Assembly: GCF_900104175.1 (NCBI RefSeq)
Contig: NZ_FNIX01000005.1
Coordinates: 186,001 to 250,000, forward strand
Direction: 5' to 3'
DNA length: 64,000 nt
Source of the DNA: Lentzea jiangxiensis
GTDB lineage: Bacteria; Actinomycetota; Actinomycetes; Mycobacteriales; Pseudonocardiaceae
Part shown: one piece after another, positions 24,106 through 33,954 of the stretch
Position numbering within the stretch: the first letter of the stretch is position 1
Layout: the number at the start of each line of letters is the position of its first letter
The notes under the pieces: generated by a model
What the model was told of the DNA's origin: nothing
The model's database searches: none
Seen by the model: only the letters and a program-made list of their open reading frames with translations
Translations under genes and position numbers: made by a program

Positions 24106-25102
24106 GCCCCGCGGCCCGCTGGAGCTCGATGTCCATGCCCTCGGAGCGCATCCGGCGGTCGACGTAGACCAGCACGGTGACCGCGGAGCTGAACGGCAGC
24201 GTGATCGTCGCGGCGATGATCGCGCCGATGGTCGACAGGACCAGCGAGCCCAGGCCGAGCGCCGCCGCGGGGTCGGCGGTCAGGCCGGTCGACACCGCGC
24301 CCGCGAGGCCGAAGGGGAGGCTGACGATCCAGCTGATCACCCAGCTGATCACGAGGGTGAGCAGCAGGATGCCGAACGTGCGCCACCACGCGCCGTTGAC
24401 GAGCTTCTTGGAACGGCCGAACGCCGCGCCGACGCCGCAGCGCTCCAGCACGAGCGCGGGGGTGACGAGGGCGAACATCACCCACAGCCAGACGCCCGGC
24501 ACGATGCACAGGAGCGCGCCGACGGTGATCACGAGGCTGGAGAGCAGGGTCGCGCCGAGCAGCGGCAGCAGCCGCGGCTTGAACTCCTCCCACGCCTGCC
24601 CGAACGACACGGGCTCGCCGAGCACGGCGTGGCCGACGATCACCGTGATGTAGCCGGAGAGGAACACCGTGCCGATCAGCACCAGCAGCGTGCTGAGGAA
24701 CGCGCCGCCGAGGACGCCGGGGAGCGTGTTCGTGAACTGCTCCAGGATCTGCTCTTCCGTCATGGTGTTCGGGTCGAGCGACACCGCGGCGGTGAGGTCG
24801 TCGAGGAACGGCAGCTGCACCAGCAGGCCGATGATCTGCGTGACCGCCGCGACGACCGCGGCCGCGCCGATGATCAGCTTCGGGTAGCGGCGCATCGTCG
24901 TGATGGAGCCGTCGATGATCTCGCCGGCGGAGAGCGGGCGCAGCGGGATCACACCGGGCTTGATCGACTGCTGCGGTCCGGGCGGCGGGGTGTGGTAGCC
25001 GTACTGCTGGCCGTGCTGCTGCCCGTACTGCGGCTGCTGGCCGTGCTGCGGCTGCTGGTTCGATGGCTGGTCTGGCGACGACCAGCCGGGCGTGTCGGAC
25101 AT
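24092..25102 (-). CDS. Multi-pass membrane protein, glycerophosphodiester phosphodiesterase membrane-domain type
   Basis: 336 residues. The first 45 are a Gln/Gly/Tyr-rich low-complexity tail (repeated HGQQPQYGQQ-like units). Six hydrophobic helices follow, with the family mark PLSAGEIIDGSITTMRRYP before the first. No phosphodiesterase catalytic motif is present; only the membrane domain is shared. ATG at 25102 follows GGGGGTAG. It is the first gene of the MoxR operon. Confidence 0.82.
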   Translation of the reverse strand: MSDTPGWSSPDQPSNQQPQHGQQPQYGQQHGQQYGYHTPPPGPQQSIKPGVIPLRPLSAGEIIDGSITTMRRYPKLIIGAAAVVAAVTQIIGLLVQLPFLDDLTAAVSLDPNTMTEEQILEQFTNTLPGVLGGAFLSTLLVLIGTVFLSGYITVIVGHAVLGEPVSFGQAWEEFKPRLLPLLGATLLSSLVITVGALLCIVPGVWLWVMFALVTPALVLERCGVGAAFGRSKKLVNGAWWRTFGILLLTLVISWVISWIVSLPFGLAGAVSTGLTADPAAALGLGSLVLSTIGAIIAATITLPFSSAVTVLVYVDRRMRSEGMDIELQRAAGHGGL

Positions 25103-25172
25103 CGCGGCTACCCCCGGTTGTGGTGTGAGCGGCATCCTGCCAGACCAGGTCCGGGGCAACCGGCCGACCCGA

Positions 25173-25751
25173 TCACGAAACGAGCTCGGTCCTGGCCTTC
25201 TTCGGCGTGGTGGGGCGCATGCCGGCGCCGACGCAGCGCCGGACCACCTGGGGCTGCTCGCGCATCAGCCGCAGACCGCGCCGGAGCAGCGTCGGCACGG
25301 GCTTGCGGGCCTCGGCCACGTCGCGGGCGAACCGGCGCACGAACGTGACCGGCGGGCTCGGCGCGAGCACGATGGCGTCCCTGAGCACCCCGGCCTCGCG
25401 CGCGCCCGCCACCAGCAGGTCGGCGAACAGGCCCTCCGCGATGAACGCGGGCGCGTCGCCGAGAACGATCTTCTGCGTGCCGACCGCGCGGTCCTCGCCG
25501 ATCGAGTAGACCGGTGCCTCGACCTCGCCCGTGGTGGACAGCTCGACGATCGCCCGCAGCGCCTCGTCCGCGTTCCACGACCCGATCGCGTCCCAGTCGG
25601 CGCGCCCGTGCTCGTCGCGGGGCAGCAGCGGGTCGTCACCGTCGCGGTAGAAGTCGTCCAGGCGCAGCACGGGCCAGCCGAGGTGGGCGGCGAGTGTCGA
25701 CTTGCCTGAGCCGGAGGGTCCGGCGAGCAGCACGGCACGGGGGATGGGCAC
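25173..25751 (-). CDS. Uridine-kinase-like P-loop NTPase
   Basis: 192 residues starting at GTG 25751, with Walker [13 protein letters not shown] near residue 7, a substrate-type segment [13 protein letters not shown], and a Walker-B-like hydrophobic strand with FIAEGLF. This is the uridine kinase/phosphoribulokinase fold and is usually annotated as uridine kinase in actinobacteria; the substrate is uncertain. It diverges from rarA, 94 bp apart, and ends 70 bp from the MoxR operon start. Confidence 0.8.
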   Translation of the reverse strand: MPIPRAVLLAGPSGSGKSTLAAHLGWPVLRLDDFYRDGDDPLLPRDEHGRADWDAIGSWNADEALRAIVELSTTGEVEAPVYSIGEDRAVGTQKIVLGDAPAFIAEGLFADLLVAGAREAGVLRDAIVLAPSPPVTFVRRFARDVAEARKPVPTLLRRGLRLMREQPQVVRRCVGAGMRPTTPKKARTELVS

Positions 25752-25845
25752 GGGACGCGATCCTCGCACACGGCCCGGCGGCGCCCCGCAGGTCCGTGCG
25801 ACCCTTGCCGAACGGATCCGCCGGACACGGCTTAGGCTCGAACGC

Positions 25846-27195
25846 ATGAGCGAAGGTCTGTTCGACGACGGCCTCTTCGGCGCGACCGACGAGGAGAAGG
25901 CCGAGCGCATCGCGGCCAACGCCCCGCTGGCCGTGCGGATGCGTCCGGCCACGCTGGACGAGGTCGTCGGTCAGGACCACCTGCTCGGACCGGGCGCGCC
26001 GCTGCGCCGTCTGGTCGAGGGCGCCACACCGGCGTCCGTGATGCTCTACGGCCCTCCCGGCACCGGCAAGACGACCCTCGCGACCCTGGTGTCGAAGGCG
26101 ACCGGGCGCCGGTTCGTCGCGCTGTCGGCGTTGTCCGCGGGCGTGAAGGAGGTGCGGGCGGTCATCGACGAGGCCCGGCGCCGCCTGGTCCGCTCCGGCG
26201 AGTCGACCGTGCTGTTCATCGACGAGGTGCACCGGTTCTCCAAGACGCAGCAGGACGCCCTGCTCGGCGCCGTCGAGGACAGGATCGTGCTGCTGGTCGC
26301 GGCCACCACGGAGAACCCGTTCTTCTCGGTCGTGTCGCCGTTGCTGTCGCGGTCCCTCGTGCTGCAGCTCAAGTCGCTGACCGACGACGGGGTGCGGGCG
26401 GTGATCCGGCGCGCGGTGTCCGACGAGCGCGGCCTGGGCGGGTCCGTCGTCCTGGAGCCCGACGCCGAGGACCACCTGATCCGCCTGGCCGGGGGTGACG
26501 CGCGCCGGTCGCTGACCGCGCTGGAGGCGGCGGCCGACTCGGCGCTCGCGTCCAACGAGGGCGTGGTCACGCTGCCGCTGCTCGAGTCCACGGTGGACAA
26601 GGCGGCGGTGCGCTACGACCGCGACGGCGACCAGCACTACGACGTGACGTCGGCGTTCATCAAGTCGATCCGCGGCTCGGACGTCGACGCGGCGCTGCAC
26701 TACCTCGCCCGCATGATCGAGGCGGGGGAGGACCCGAGGTTCATCGCGCGGCGGCTGGTGATCCACGCCAGCGAGGACGTCGGCATGGCCGACCCGACGG
26801 CGCTGCAGACGTGCGTGGCGGCGGCCCAGGCCGTGCAGCTCATCGGTCTGCCCGAGTGCGCCCTGAACCTCGCGCAGGCCACCATCCACCTCGCCACCGC
26901 GCCGAAGTCGAACGCCGTGACGACCGCGATCTACGCGGCGATCGAGGACGTCCGCAAGGGCGCCATCGGTTCTGTGCCCGCGCATCTGCGCGATGGCCAC
27001 TACGCGGGTGCCGCCAAGCTCGGCAACGCCCAGGGCTACCGCTACCCGCACGACGTCCCGGAAGGCGTGCTGACGCAGCAGTACGCGCCGGACGACCTGG
27101 TGGGCCGCGACTACTACGAGCCGACCGGTCGTGGCAACGAGCGCGCTGTGGCGGAACGGCTGCCGCGCCTGCGCAGGGTGATCAGGGGCGGGTGA
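25846..27195 (+). CDS. rarA: Replication-associated recombination protein A (MgsA/RarA)
   Basis: 449-residue AAA+ clamp-loader-like ATPase: Walker [11 protein letters not shown], Walker [10 protein letters not shown], sensor-1 AATTENPFF, and the C-terminal MgsA tetramerisation domain ([10 protein letters not shown], then the [12 protein letters not shown] helix). It acts at stalled replication forks. ATG at 25846 has no Shine-Dalgarno site; TAGGCT sits about 9 bases upstream with a TTGCCG further back, so the transcript is probably leaderless. Confidence 0.95.
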   Translation: MSEGLFDDGLFGATDEEKAERIAANAPLAVRMRPATLDEVVGQDHLLGPGAPLRRLVEGATPASVMLYGPPGTGKTTLATLVSKATGRRFVALSALSAGVKEVRAVIDEARRRLVRSGESTVLFIDEVHRFSKTQQDALLGAVEDRIVLLVAATTENPFFSVVSPLLSRSLVLQLKSLTDDGVRAVIRRAVSDERGLGGSVVLEPDAEDHLIRLAGGDARRSLTALEAAADSALASNEGVVTLPLLESTVDKAAVRYDRDGDQHYDVTSAFIKSIRGSDVDAALHYLARMIEAGEDPRFIARRLVIHASEDVGMADPTALQTCVAAAQAVQLIGLPECALNLAQATIHLATAPKSNAVTTAIYAAIEDVRKGAIGSVPAHLRDGHYAGAAKLGNAQGYRYPHDVPEGVLTQQYAPDDLVGRDYYEPTGRGNERAVAERLPRLRRVIRGG

Positions 27196-27313
27196 ACCGC
27201 TGGGCGCCCTCCGCGTGACCGGGCGTGGAACTCGTGCCGCACGATCTTCGCCTTCCCGGGCACGACCGCGAAAACGGTGATCGCCGCTCGCTGGAGTCGG
27301 TAGGTTCGGCGAA

Positions 27314-27949
27314 GTGACCATCAGAGAAGACTTCCTGACCACCGCCCGCATCGCGCTCGGCCTGCTGCGCCACGACCGGGTGGCGGCGAGCTGGGACCGG
27401 CCGAGCGCCCTGCCGCAGTTCGGCGTCAGCGGTCTCGCCGGGCACCTGGCCTACCAGGCGCTGCCGCTGCCGTCGATGATCGGGACCCCCGCCGGTGACG
27501 AGCCGGTCGTCCCGCTGATGGAGCACTACGCGCGGGCCGGGTGGACCGACCTGGACGTCGACTCCGACTTCCACACGCGCATCCGGGCGGGTGGCGAGAA
27601 GGTGGCGGCCGAGGGTCCCGGTGCCCTGGCCGACCGGGTCGAGGCGGCGCTGCTGGAGCTTGAGACGTCGCTGCCCGGTCAGGAGAACCGGGGCGTCCGC
27701 ATGCCGCACTGGGGGCCGTGGGCGGTGCCGCTGGACGAGTACCTCGTCAGCAGGCTGATGGAGCTCGTCGTGCACTCCGACGACCTCGCGGTGAGCGTCG
27801 GGGTGCAGACGCCGGAGTTCCCCCGCCACGTCAACGAGACCGTCATCGACCTGCTGACGCGCATGGCGCTCGACAAGCACAGCGGGATCGAGCTGGTGCG
27901 CGCGCTCAGCCGCAAGGAACGCGCACCGGGGGACATCACCGCGTTCTAG
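27314..27949 (+). CDS. Maleylpyruvate isomerase N-terminal/DinB-fold protein
   Basis: 211 residues of the DinB/mycothiol-dependent maleylpyruvate isomerase-like group: a four-helix bundle beginning FLTTARIALGLLRHD, the inner helix SGLAGHLAYQA with a metal-type His, and a later helix with MELVVHSDDLAVSVG carrying another conserved His and Asp. Many actinobacterial members are mycothiol-dependent enzymes, but the substrate is unknown. GTG at 27314 follows TAGGTT by 8 bases with no Shine-Dalgarno site: leaderless. Its end overlaps the convergent acyltransferase by 14 bp. Confidence 0.78.
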   Translation: MTIREDFLTTARIALGLLRHDRVAASWDRPSALPQFGVSGLAGHLAYQALPLPSMIGTPAGDEPVVPLMEHYARAGWTDLDVDSDFHTRIRAGGEKVAAEGPGALADRVEAALLELETSLPGQENRGVRMPHWGPWAVPLDEYLVSRLMELVVHSDDLAVSVGVQTPEFPRHVNETVIDLLTRMALDKHSGIELVRALSRKERAPGDITAF

Positions 27950-28538
27950 CGCCGGCGCTGGACCGGCGGCACACCATCAGCAGCGCGACCTTGCCCGGCA
28001 GCACGATCTCGTCGGCCGCCACGAACCCGCCCGCCTCGAACGACCGGATGGCACGCGTGTTGCGCACGTCCGGCTCCAGCACGATCCGCGTGCAGTGCGG
28101 GTCGGCCTCGAACAGCGCGTCGGTCAGCCGGGGGAGCAGCGAGCGCACCAGGCCGCTGTCGGTCATCGCCAGCTCGCCGACCGCGAGGTTCAGCCCGAGG
28201 TCGTGCGGGCGTGCCCGGTAGCAGCTCCCGACGGCGTGCCGGGCCGCGCGGCAGACCTCGGCGTAGATCACCGGGCGGCCGTGCCAGCTGATCAGCAGCG
28301 GGCGGACGTCGTCGCCGTCGAGCTGCGCCCGCAGCTCCGCCTCCCAGCGCGGCAGCGTCCAGGCCTGGCGCCGGAACGCCGCCACGTGCGGTGCGGAGTT
28401 CCAGCGGTGGACGAGGTGCAGGTCGTAGCCGTCCGAACGCGCCACGCGGGCGTCCCAGGGCATCGACAGCTCCGGGACCGGGGGCGGGCCCGCGGTGACC
28501 CTCGTCCGGTAGGAGTCCAGGTGCGTCACCGGCTTCAC
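27936..28538 (-). CDS. GNAT acyltransferase of siderophore type (IucB/MbtK-like)
   Basis: 200 residues matching the Acyltransf_8 group, which acylates N-hydroxylysine or N-hydroxyornithine in siderophore synthesis: LHLVHRWNSAPHVAAFRRQ, then a W-rich helix, PLLISWHGRPVIYAEV, and a C-terminal RNTRAIRSFEAGGF (acetyl-CoA-side helix). GTG at 28538 has a strong AGGAGG site upstream. No other siderophore gene is nearby, so it is a stand-alone member. A possible iron box at 28561-28579 supports an iron-linked role. The acyl group and acceptor are unknown. Confidence 0.78.
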   Translation of the reverse strand: MKPVTHLDSYRTRVTAGPPPVPELSMPWDARVARSDGYDLHLVHRWNSAPHVAAFRRQAWTLPRWEAELRAQLDGDDVRPLLISWHGRPVIYAEVCRAARHAVGSCYRARPHDLGLNLAVGELAMTDSGLVRSLLPRLTDALFEADPHCTRIVLEPDVRNTRAIRSFEAGGFVAADEIVLPGKVALLMVCRRSSAGARTR

Positions 28539-28560
28539 GGAGCCTCCTGCACGGATCGAC

Positions 28561-28579
28561 TTGGGTATGCCTGACTCAC
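28561..28579 (-). promoter_or_regulatory. Candidate iron box (IdeR/DmdR1-type operator)
   Basis: On the coding strand the site reads GTGAGTCAGGCATACCCAA, matching 12 of 19 positions of the actinobacterial consensus TTAGGTTAGGCTAACCTAA, with the core AGGCxxACC intact. It lies 23-41 bases before the acyltransferase start, between a TTGACC (28595-28600 region) and the ribosome-binding site, where a repressor would block transcription under iron sufficiency. Matching by eye only. Confidence 0.4.
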
Positions 28580-28830
28580 GCTGTGCGAGGCCGCGGGTCA
28601 AGCTTTGTGTGACCGGTATTTCACAGGCGGTGACAGCCGCGCGTCAACGAGTGGTCCGTTCCAATCGGCTTGCGCAGGTCGGCCGGGCGCCGCAGACGCG
28701 GTGCGCACCGGTTCCCGGCGATGACCGGAACCGCCGTCGCGCCGACCTCGTCCGCGAGCCGGTCGACGGCGCGGCAGTCCGTTGAAGATCAACAAATGGT
28801 GCCGCCCGGCCGGGTGCCGGGGCAACGCGG

Positions 28831-28836
28831 TAATCT
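28831..28836 (+). promoter_or_regulatory. Candidate -10 element for the DUF948-alaS genes
   Basis: TAATCT (TANNNT) lies 47 bases before the DUF948 start. An inverted repeat TGAAC-gctt-GTTCA follows at about 28852-28865, between the likely transcription start and the ribosome-binding site, and could be a small operator. The remainder of the 28580-28830 gap holds no convincing gene on either strand. Confidence 0.4.
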
Positions 28837-28877
28837 CACCCCACCAAAGCCTGAACGCTTGTTCACCAGGAGGATCT

Positions 28878-29270
28878 GTGTCGCCAGGGTGGCTCGCCGC
28901 CGGTGCCTTCGTGCTGCTCGTGCTGCTGCTGGCGATTCCGGCTTTCAAGGCGGCACGCTTCTTCGACGAGGCCACGATCGCGATGCGCAAGGCGCACGAG
29001 AACACGGACCCGTTGTTCAGTGAGGCCAACACGACGCTCACGCACGTGAACACGCAGCTCGAACGCGTCGACGGCATCACGGCCAACGCGCGCGCTGTCA
29101 CGGGCAACGTCTCCGCGCTCACCAGCCTGTTCACCGCCACGCTCGGCGGGCCTCTGGTGAAGGCCGCCGCGCTGTCCTACGGCGTGAGCAAGGCCGTCAA
29201 GGCCCGCCGCAAGGCCGTTGAACAGCCGAACAAGCACACCAAGCGCCGCCTGAAGCGGGGTTCGCGATGA
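28878..29270 (+). CDS. DUF948 membrane-anchored protein
   Basis: 130 residues: one N-terminal transmembrane helix (about 4-21), a long amphipathic helix rich in heptads with LFSEANTTLTHVNTQLERVD (DUF948), and a basic tail. GTG at 28878 follows AGGAGGA. It precedes a DUF6167-type gene (ATGA overlap) and alaS, an arrangement conserved in many actinobacteria. Role unknown; an envelope coiled-coil protein is inferred. Confidence 0.85.
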   Translation: MSPGWLAAGAFVLLVLLLAIPAFKAARFFDEATIAMRKAHENTDPLFSEANTTLTHVNTQLERVDGITANARAVTGNVSALTSLFTATLGGPLVKAAALSYGVSKAVKARRKAVEQPNKHTKRRLKRGSR

Positions 29271-29536
29271 GCCGCCTCTTCTGGTTCGGCCTGGGTGCCG
29301 CCGCCGGTCTCTTCGCCGCGAAGAAGGCCGCCGAGGTGACAAAGCAGGCGACACCTGCCGGCATCGGCGCTAACGTCGGTGAAGGCCTGCGCGAGCTCGC
29401 CGGCGCCATCGGTTCCTTCGGGGCCGAGGTGCGCGCGGGAATGGCCGAACGGGAACAGGAGTTGCAGGACACCGTGGAGCGTCAGACGGGATTCACGCCG
29501 GGGCGTCGAGCGCCCAGGGCGAACGGGAAGCACTGA
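29267..29536 (+). CDS. DUF6167-type small membrane protein
   Basis: 89 residues opening MSRLFWFGLGAAAGLFAAKK, a short hydrophobic helix with Gly/Ala zipper character, then an amphipathic helix and a basic Arg/Pro tail. It overlaps the DUF948 stop by 4 bases and lies 56 bp before alaS. Similar proteins are found at this place in many actinobacteria, without known function. Confidence 0.75.
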   Translation: MSRLFWFGLGAAAGLFAAKKAAEVTKQATPAGIGANVGEGLRELAGAIGSFGAEVRAGMAEREQELQDTVERQTGFTPGRRAPRANGKH

Positions 29537-29592
29537 CCGTTCGCCTCCGAAGCGTGCCCTGACCACCTCCAGCAACTCCCGAGGACCTTCCC

Positions 29593-32262
29593 GTGCAGAC
29601 CCACGAGATCATCAAGCGCTTCCGCGAGCACTTCGAGAACGCCGGGCACAAGTACATCCCCAGCGCCTCGCTGCTGCTCGACGACCCCAACCTGCTGTTC
29701 GTCAACGCCGGCATGGTGCCGTTCAAGCCGTACTTCCTCGGCGAGGCCCCACCGCCCGCCCCGCGGATGACGAGCATCCAGAAGTGCGTGCGCACGCCCG
29801 ACATCGACGAGGTCGGCAAGACCACGCGCCACCTCACGTTCTTCCAGATGGCCGGCAACTTCTCGCTCGGCGACTACTTCAAGGAAGACGCCATCCGGCT
29901 GGCCTGGGAGCTGATCACCAAGTCCCCGGACGAGGGCGGCTACGGCTTCGACCCCGAGCGCATCTGGGTCACCGTCTACGAGACCGACGACGAGGCCATC
30001 GAGCTGTGGCAGAAGGTCGCCGGCATGCCGCTCGAGCGCATCCAGCGGCGCGGCGTCGAGGACAACTTCTGGTCGATGGGCGTCCCCGGCCCGTGCGGCC
30101 CGTGCTCGGAGATCTACTACGACCGCGGCCCCGCCTACGGCGAGGAGGGCGGCCCGGTCGTCGACGAGGACAGGTACCTGGAGATCTGGAACCTCGTCTT
30201 CATGCAGAACGTCCGCGGCGAGGGTGGTGCCAAGAAGGACTACCCGGTCCTCGGTGAGCTGCCGTCGAAGAACATCGACACCGGCATGGGCGTCGAGCGC
30301 GTCGCCTACCTGCTGCAGGGCGTCGACAACGTCTACGAGACCGACCTGGTCCGCGCCGTCATCAACAAGGCCGAGGAGCTGTCGGGCCGCAAGTACGGCG
30401 CCGACGAGGTCGACGACGTCCGCTTCCGCGTCATCGCCGACCACGCCCGCAGCGGTGTGCTGCTGGTGGGCGACGGAGTCACGCCCGGCAACGAGGCCCG
30501 CGGCTACGTGCTGCGCCGCCTGCTGCGCCGCATCGTCCGCAGCTCGCGCCTGCTCGGCGTGACCGAGCCGGTGCTGCAGACGTTCGCCGAGGTCGTCCGC
30601 GACTCGATGGGCGAGGCCTACCCCGAGCTGGTCAGCGGCTTCGCCCGCATCCAGCAGGTCCTCAAGGCCGAGGAGGACACGTTCCTGCGGACCCTCGACG
30701 CCGGGTCGCGGATCTTCGAGAACGCCGCCGCCGAGGTGAGGTCCGACGGCCGCGCCACGCTGCCCGGCGACAAGGCCTTCCAGCTGCACGACACGTACGG
30801 CTTCCCGATCGACCTCACGCTGGAGATGGCCTCCGAGGCCGGCCTCTCGGTCGACGAGGACGGCTTCCGCAAGCTGATGGCCGAGCAGCGCGCCCGTGCC
30901 AAGGCCGATGCCGCCGGCAAGAAGACCGGCCACGGCGACCAGTCGGTCTACCGAGAGCTGCTGGAGCAGGGCCCGACCGAGTTCACCGGCTACACCGAGC
31001 TCGCCTCCGAGGCCACGCTGCGCGGCATCGTGCTCGGCGGTGCCCGGGTGAAGTCGGCCAGGGAAGGCGACATCGTCGAGGTCGTCCTCGACCGCACGCC
31101 GCTCTACGCCGAGTCCGGCGGCCAGGAGTCCGACGCCGGCACGATCGTCACCGGCAACGCCGAGCTCGAGGTGCTCGACGTGCAGAAGGTCGCCCGCAAG
31201 CTGTGGGTGCACCAGGTGCGCGTCCGCTCCGGCGAGATCGCCGAGGGCGAGCACGTCGAGGCCCGCGTCGACCCGGAGTGGCGCGTCGGCGCCCGCCAGG
31301 GCCACTCGGGCACGCACGTCGTGCACGCCGCCCTGCGCCAGGTGCTCGGCCCGTCGGCCCTGCAGAGCGGCTCGTACAACAAGCCCGGCTACCTGCGCCT
31401 CGACTTCGCCTGGACCGGTGGCCTGTCCGCCGAGGCCCGCTCGGAGATCGAAGAGGTCTCGAACCTCGCCGTGCGCAAGGACCTGCCGGTCAGCATCGTC
31501 TACACCGACATGGCCGGTGCCCAGGAGATGGGCGCCGTCGCCCTGTTCGGCGAGACGTACGACGAGACCGTGCGCGTCATCGAGATCGGTGGCCCGTGGT
31601 CGCGCGAGCTCTGCGGTGGCACCCACGTCGAGCACTCGTCGCAGATCGGCCCGATCACCCTGCTGGGTGAGTCGTCGGTCGGCTCCGGCGTGCGCCGCCT
31701 GGAGGCCTACGTCGGCATCGAGGCCATGCGGTTCCTCGCCAAGGAACGTGCCATCGTGCAGAACCTCTCCGACATGCTCAAGGTCGGCTCCGACGGTCTG
31801 CCCGAGCGGATCGAGTCCCTGGTCGAGCGCCTGAAGGCCGCCGAGAAGGAGCTCGAGAAGGTCCGCGCCGCCCAGCTGCTCGGCAACGCCGGGTCGCTGG
31901 CCGACAAGGCCCTCGACGTCCGCGGGCTGTCGCTGGTGGCCCTCGGCCTGGAGGGCGTGTCGGGCAACGACCTGCGCACGCTCGGTGGCGAGGTCCGCAA
32001 CCGCCTGGGCAGCAAGCCCGGTGTCGTGGCCCTGTTCTCGGTCGACGGCGACAAGGTGAGCTTCGTGGTCGCCACGACGGCCGCCGCCCGCGACCTGGGT
32101 CTGGCCGCCGGCAAGCTCGTCCCGGTGTTCGGCCCGGCCATCGCCGCCCGCGGTGGCGGCAAGCCGGACCTCGCCCAGGGCGGTGGCACCAACCCCGCCG
32201 GTGTCCCCGAGGCCGTCAAGGCCCTCACCAACGAACTGGACAAGGTGCTTGAGCAGCACTGA
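29593..32262 (+). CDS. alaS: Alanine-tRNA ligase
   Basis: 889 residues: class II catalytic core (motif [19 protein letters not shown] near 92-110), tRNA-recognition region, the editing domain with zinc motif [10 protein letters not shown] and CGGTHVEHS, and the C-Ala domain with a [12 protein letters not shown] end. GTG at 29593 follows GAGGA. It attaches alanine to tRNA-Ala and clears mischarged Ser/Gly. Length is normal. The last 14 bp overlap the ruvX start. Confidence 0.97.
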   Translation: MQTHEIIKRFREHFENAGHKYIPSASLLLDDPNLLFVNAGMVPFKPYFLGEAPPPAPRMTSIQKCVRTPDIDEVGKTTRHLTFFQMAGNFSLGDYFKEDAIRLAWELITKSPDEGGYGFDPERIWVTVYETDDEAIELWQKVAGMPLERIQRRGVEDNFWSMGVPGPCGPCSEIYYDRGPAYGEEGGPVVDEDRYLEIWNLVFMQNVRGEGGAKKDYPVLGELPSKNIDTGMGVERVAYLLQGVDNVYETDLVRAVINKAEELSGRKYGADEVDDVRFRVIADHARSGVLLVGDGVTPGNEARGYVLRRLLRRIVRSSRLLGVTEPVLQTFAEVVRDSMGEAYPELVSGFARIQQVLKAEEDTFLRTLDAGSRIFENAAAEVRSDGRATLPGDKAFQLHDTYGFPIDLTLEMASEAGLSVDEDGFRKLMAEQRARAKADAAGKKTGHGDQSVYRELLEQGPTEFTGYTELASEATLRGIVLGGARVKSAREGDIVEVVLDRTPLYAESGGQESDAGTIVTGNAELEVLDVQKVARKLWVHQVRVRSGEIAEGEHVEARVDPEWRVGARQGHSGTHVVHAALRQVLGPSALQSGSYNKPGYLRLDFAWTGGLSAEARSEIEEVSNLAVRKDLPVSIVYTDMAGAQEMGAVALFGETYDETVRVIEIGGPWSRELCGGTHVEHSSQIGPITLLGESSVGSGVRRLEAYVGIEAMRFLAKERAIVQNLSDMLKVGSDGLPERIESLVERLKAAEKELEKVRAAQLLGNAGSLADKALDVRGLSLVALGLEGVSGNDLRTLGGEVRNRLGSKPGVVALFSVDGDKVSFVVATTAAARDLGLAAGKLVPVFGPAIAARGGGKPDLAQGGGTNPAGVPEAVKALTNELDKVLEQH

Positions 32263-32737
32263 TTCGCCTGGCGTCGACGATCCGGGCCTCGGACGGAGGC
32301 TCGGCGTCGACGTCGGATCGGTTCGGGTGGGAATTTCTCTCAGCGACCCGGGCGCGTTTCTGGCGACTCCGCTGGTTACCCTCCAGCGTGACGAGAAGCG
32401 CGGCTCGGACCTCACCGAGCTCGTACGTCTCGTGGCCGAGCATGACGTCGTCGAGGTCGTGGTCGGTCTGCCCAGAACGCTGGCAGGACGGCACGGCCCG
32501 GCGGCGGAGGCGGCGACCAGGTACGCCACCGCGCTCGCCGAACGGGTCGCCCCCGTGCCGGTCCGGCTGAGCGACGAGCGGCTGACGACGGTCGTGGTGA
32601 GCCGGGTGCTGGCGCAGCGCGGTGTGAAGGGCAAGAAGCAGCGTGCCGTGGTCGACCAGGCTGCCGCTGTCGAGATCCTGCAGTCTTGGCTGGACGCGCG
32701 GGCCCGTATCGTGGCCGCCCGAAAGGACGAAGTGTGA
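32249..32737 (+). CDS. ruvX: Holliday-junction resolvase-like RNase (YqgF/RuvX)
   Basis: 162 residues with the RNase H-like motif [13 protein letters not shown], a [13 protein letters not shown] strand-turn, and LSDERLTTV. It matures rRNA ends or resolves junctions, depending on species. No ATG or GTG precedes the motif in this frame; TTG at 32249 inside the alaS end is the only plausible start, after an AAGGT-like site. Its stop overlaps the mltG GTG. Confidence 0.9.
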   Translation: MSSTDSPGVDDPGLGRRLGVDVGSVRVGISLSDPGAFLATPLVTLQRDEKRGSDLTELVRLVAEHDVVEVVVGLPRTLAGRHGPAAEAATRYATALAERVAPVPVRLSDERLTTVVVSRVLAQRGVKGKKQRAVVDQAAAVEILQSWLDARARIVAARKDEV

Positions 32738-33954
32738 GCGACGACCTCGGGTTGTTCACCGACCCCGACGTGGAAGAGCGACGCCCGGTCCGCAAGCGCG
32801 ACCGCGAGCGTGACACCGCGCGCGCCAAGGCGAAGAAGCGCAAGAAGACGGTCCTGTGGCTGGTCGTCGCGCTCGTCCTCGCCGTCGGCATGGGCGGCGC
32901 GTACTACGGCTACCAGGAGCTGCGCGGCATAGGCTCGTTCGAGGACTTCTCGGGTGCCGGCGAGGCCGACGCGATCGTGGAGGTGCAGGACGGCGACCCG
33001 GTCAGCAAGATCGCGTCGACCCTGTACGACAACGGCGTCATCGCCTCCGCGCGCGCCTTCACCGAGGCCAGCAAGACCGACGCCCGCGTGACGTCGATCC
33101 AGCCCGGCTTCTACCTGATGAAGACGAAGATGTCGGGCCAGGAGGCCGTGGCCCGCATGATCGACCCGAAGACCAGGGTCCCGGCCGTGCAGATCGTCGG
33201 CGGCCTGAAGCTCACCGACATCAAGGTGGGCGACAAGACGGTCAAGGGCGTCTACTCCCAGCTCGCCGACGCGAGCTGCACGGAGAAGGACGGCGCGAAG
33301 AAGTGCCTGACGTTCGACGAGATCAAGGCCGCCGCCGAGCAGACCGACCCGGTCGCCCTCGGCGTGCCGGACTGGGCGATCTCCGACGTGAAGCGCGCCG
33401 ACCCGCAGTTCCGCCTCGAAGGCCTGATCATGCGCGGCGTGTACCAGGTCAAGCCCGGCGTGAGCGCGGTCGAGCTGCTCCGCGGCGTCATCGTGTCCTC
33501 CGCCCAGAAGCTGCAGGGCGCGGGCATCCCCGGCGGCACCATGAACACCGGCTTCCGGCCGTACGAGGTCCTGGTCATCGCCTCGCTGATCGAGAAGGAA
33601 GCGATCGAGAAGGACTTCGGCAAGGTCTCGCGGGTCATCTACAACCGCATCAAGAAGCCGATGCCCCTGCAGTTCGACTCGACCATCAACTACAAGAACA
33701 ACCAGCCCCACATCCGCACGTCCGACGCGGACCGCAACGCGCAGGGGCCGTACAACTCCTACATCAACCAGGGCCTGACGCCCACCCCGATCGGCTCGCC
33801 GTCGCAGCAGGCCATCGCCGCCGCGATCGCTCCCGAGGCCGGCGAGATGCTGTACTTCGTGAAGTGCCAGAAGGACGGCACCTCCTGCTTCGCGAACACG
33901 TTCGAGGAGCACAACGCCAACGACCAGAAGGCCCAGAGGGAGAACGTCTACTGA
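32734..33954 (+). CDS. mltG: Endolytic transglycosylase MltG
   Basis: 406 residues: a charged cytoplasmic N terminus (with RKRDRERDTARAKAKKRKK), one membrane helix (about 38-56), a LysM-like subdomain (VQDGDPVSKIASTLYDNGVI), and the YceG/MltG catalytic domain with the essential Glu in VLVIASLIEKEA and the PLQFDSTINY and NTY-like substrate loops. It cuts nascent glycan strands. GTG at 32734 overlaps the ruvX stop and follows AAAGGA. Confidence 0.95.
   Translation: MSDDLGLFTDPDVEERRPVRKRDRERDTARAKAKKRKKTVLWLVVALVLAVGMGGAYYGYQELRGIGSFEDFSGAGEADAIVEVQDGDPVSKIASTLYDNGVIASARAFTEASKTDARVTSIQPGFYLMKTKMSGQEAVARMIDPKTRVPAVQIVGGLKLTDIKVGDKTVKGVYSQLADASCTEKDGAKKCLTFDEIKAAAEQTDPVALGVPDWAISDVKRADPQFRLEGLIMRGVYQVKPGVSAVELLRGVIVSSAQKLQGAGIPGGTMNTGFRPYEVLVIASLIEKEAIEKDFGKVSRVIYNRIKKPMPLQFDSTINYKNNQPHIRTSDADRNAQGPYNSYINQGLTPTPIGSPSQQAIAAAIAPEAGEMLYFVKCQKDGTSCFANTFEEHNANDQKAQRENVY

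Noticed and set aside
29482..33912. A 1476-residue open frame on the minus strand opposite alaS, ruvX and mltG
   Set aside because: It is antisense to three well-conserved genes and its composition (His/Arg/Leu/Val-rich, no domain) is typical of the complement of high-GC coding sequence.
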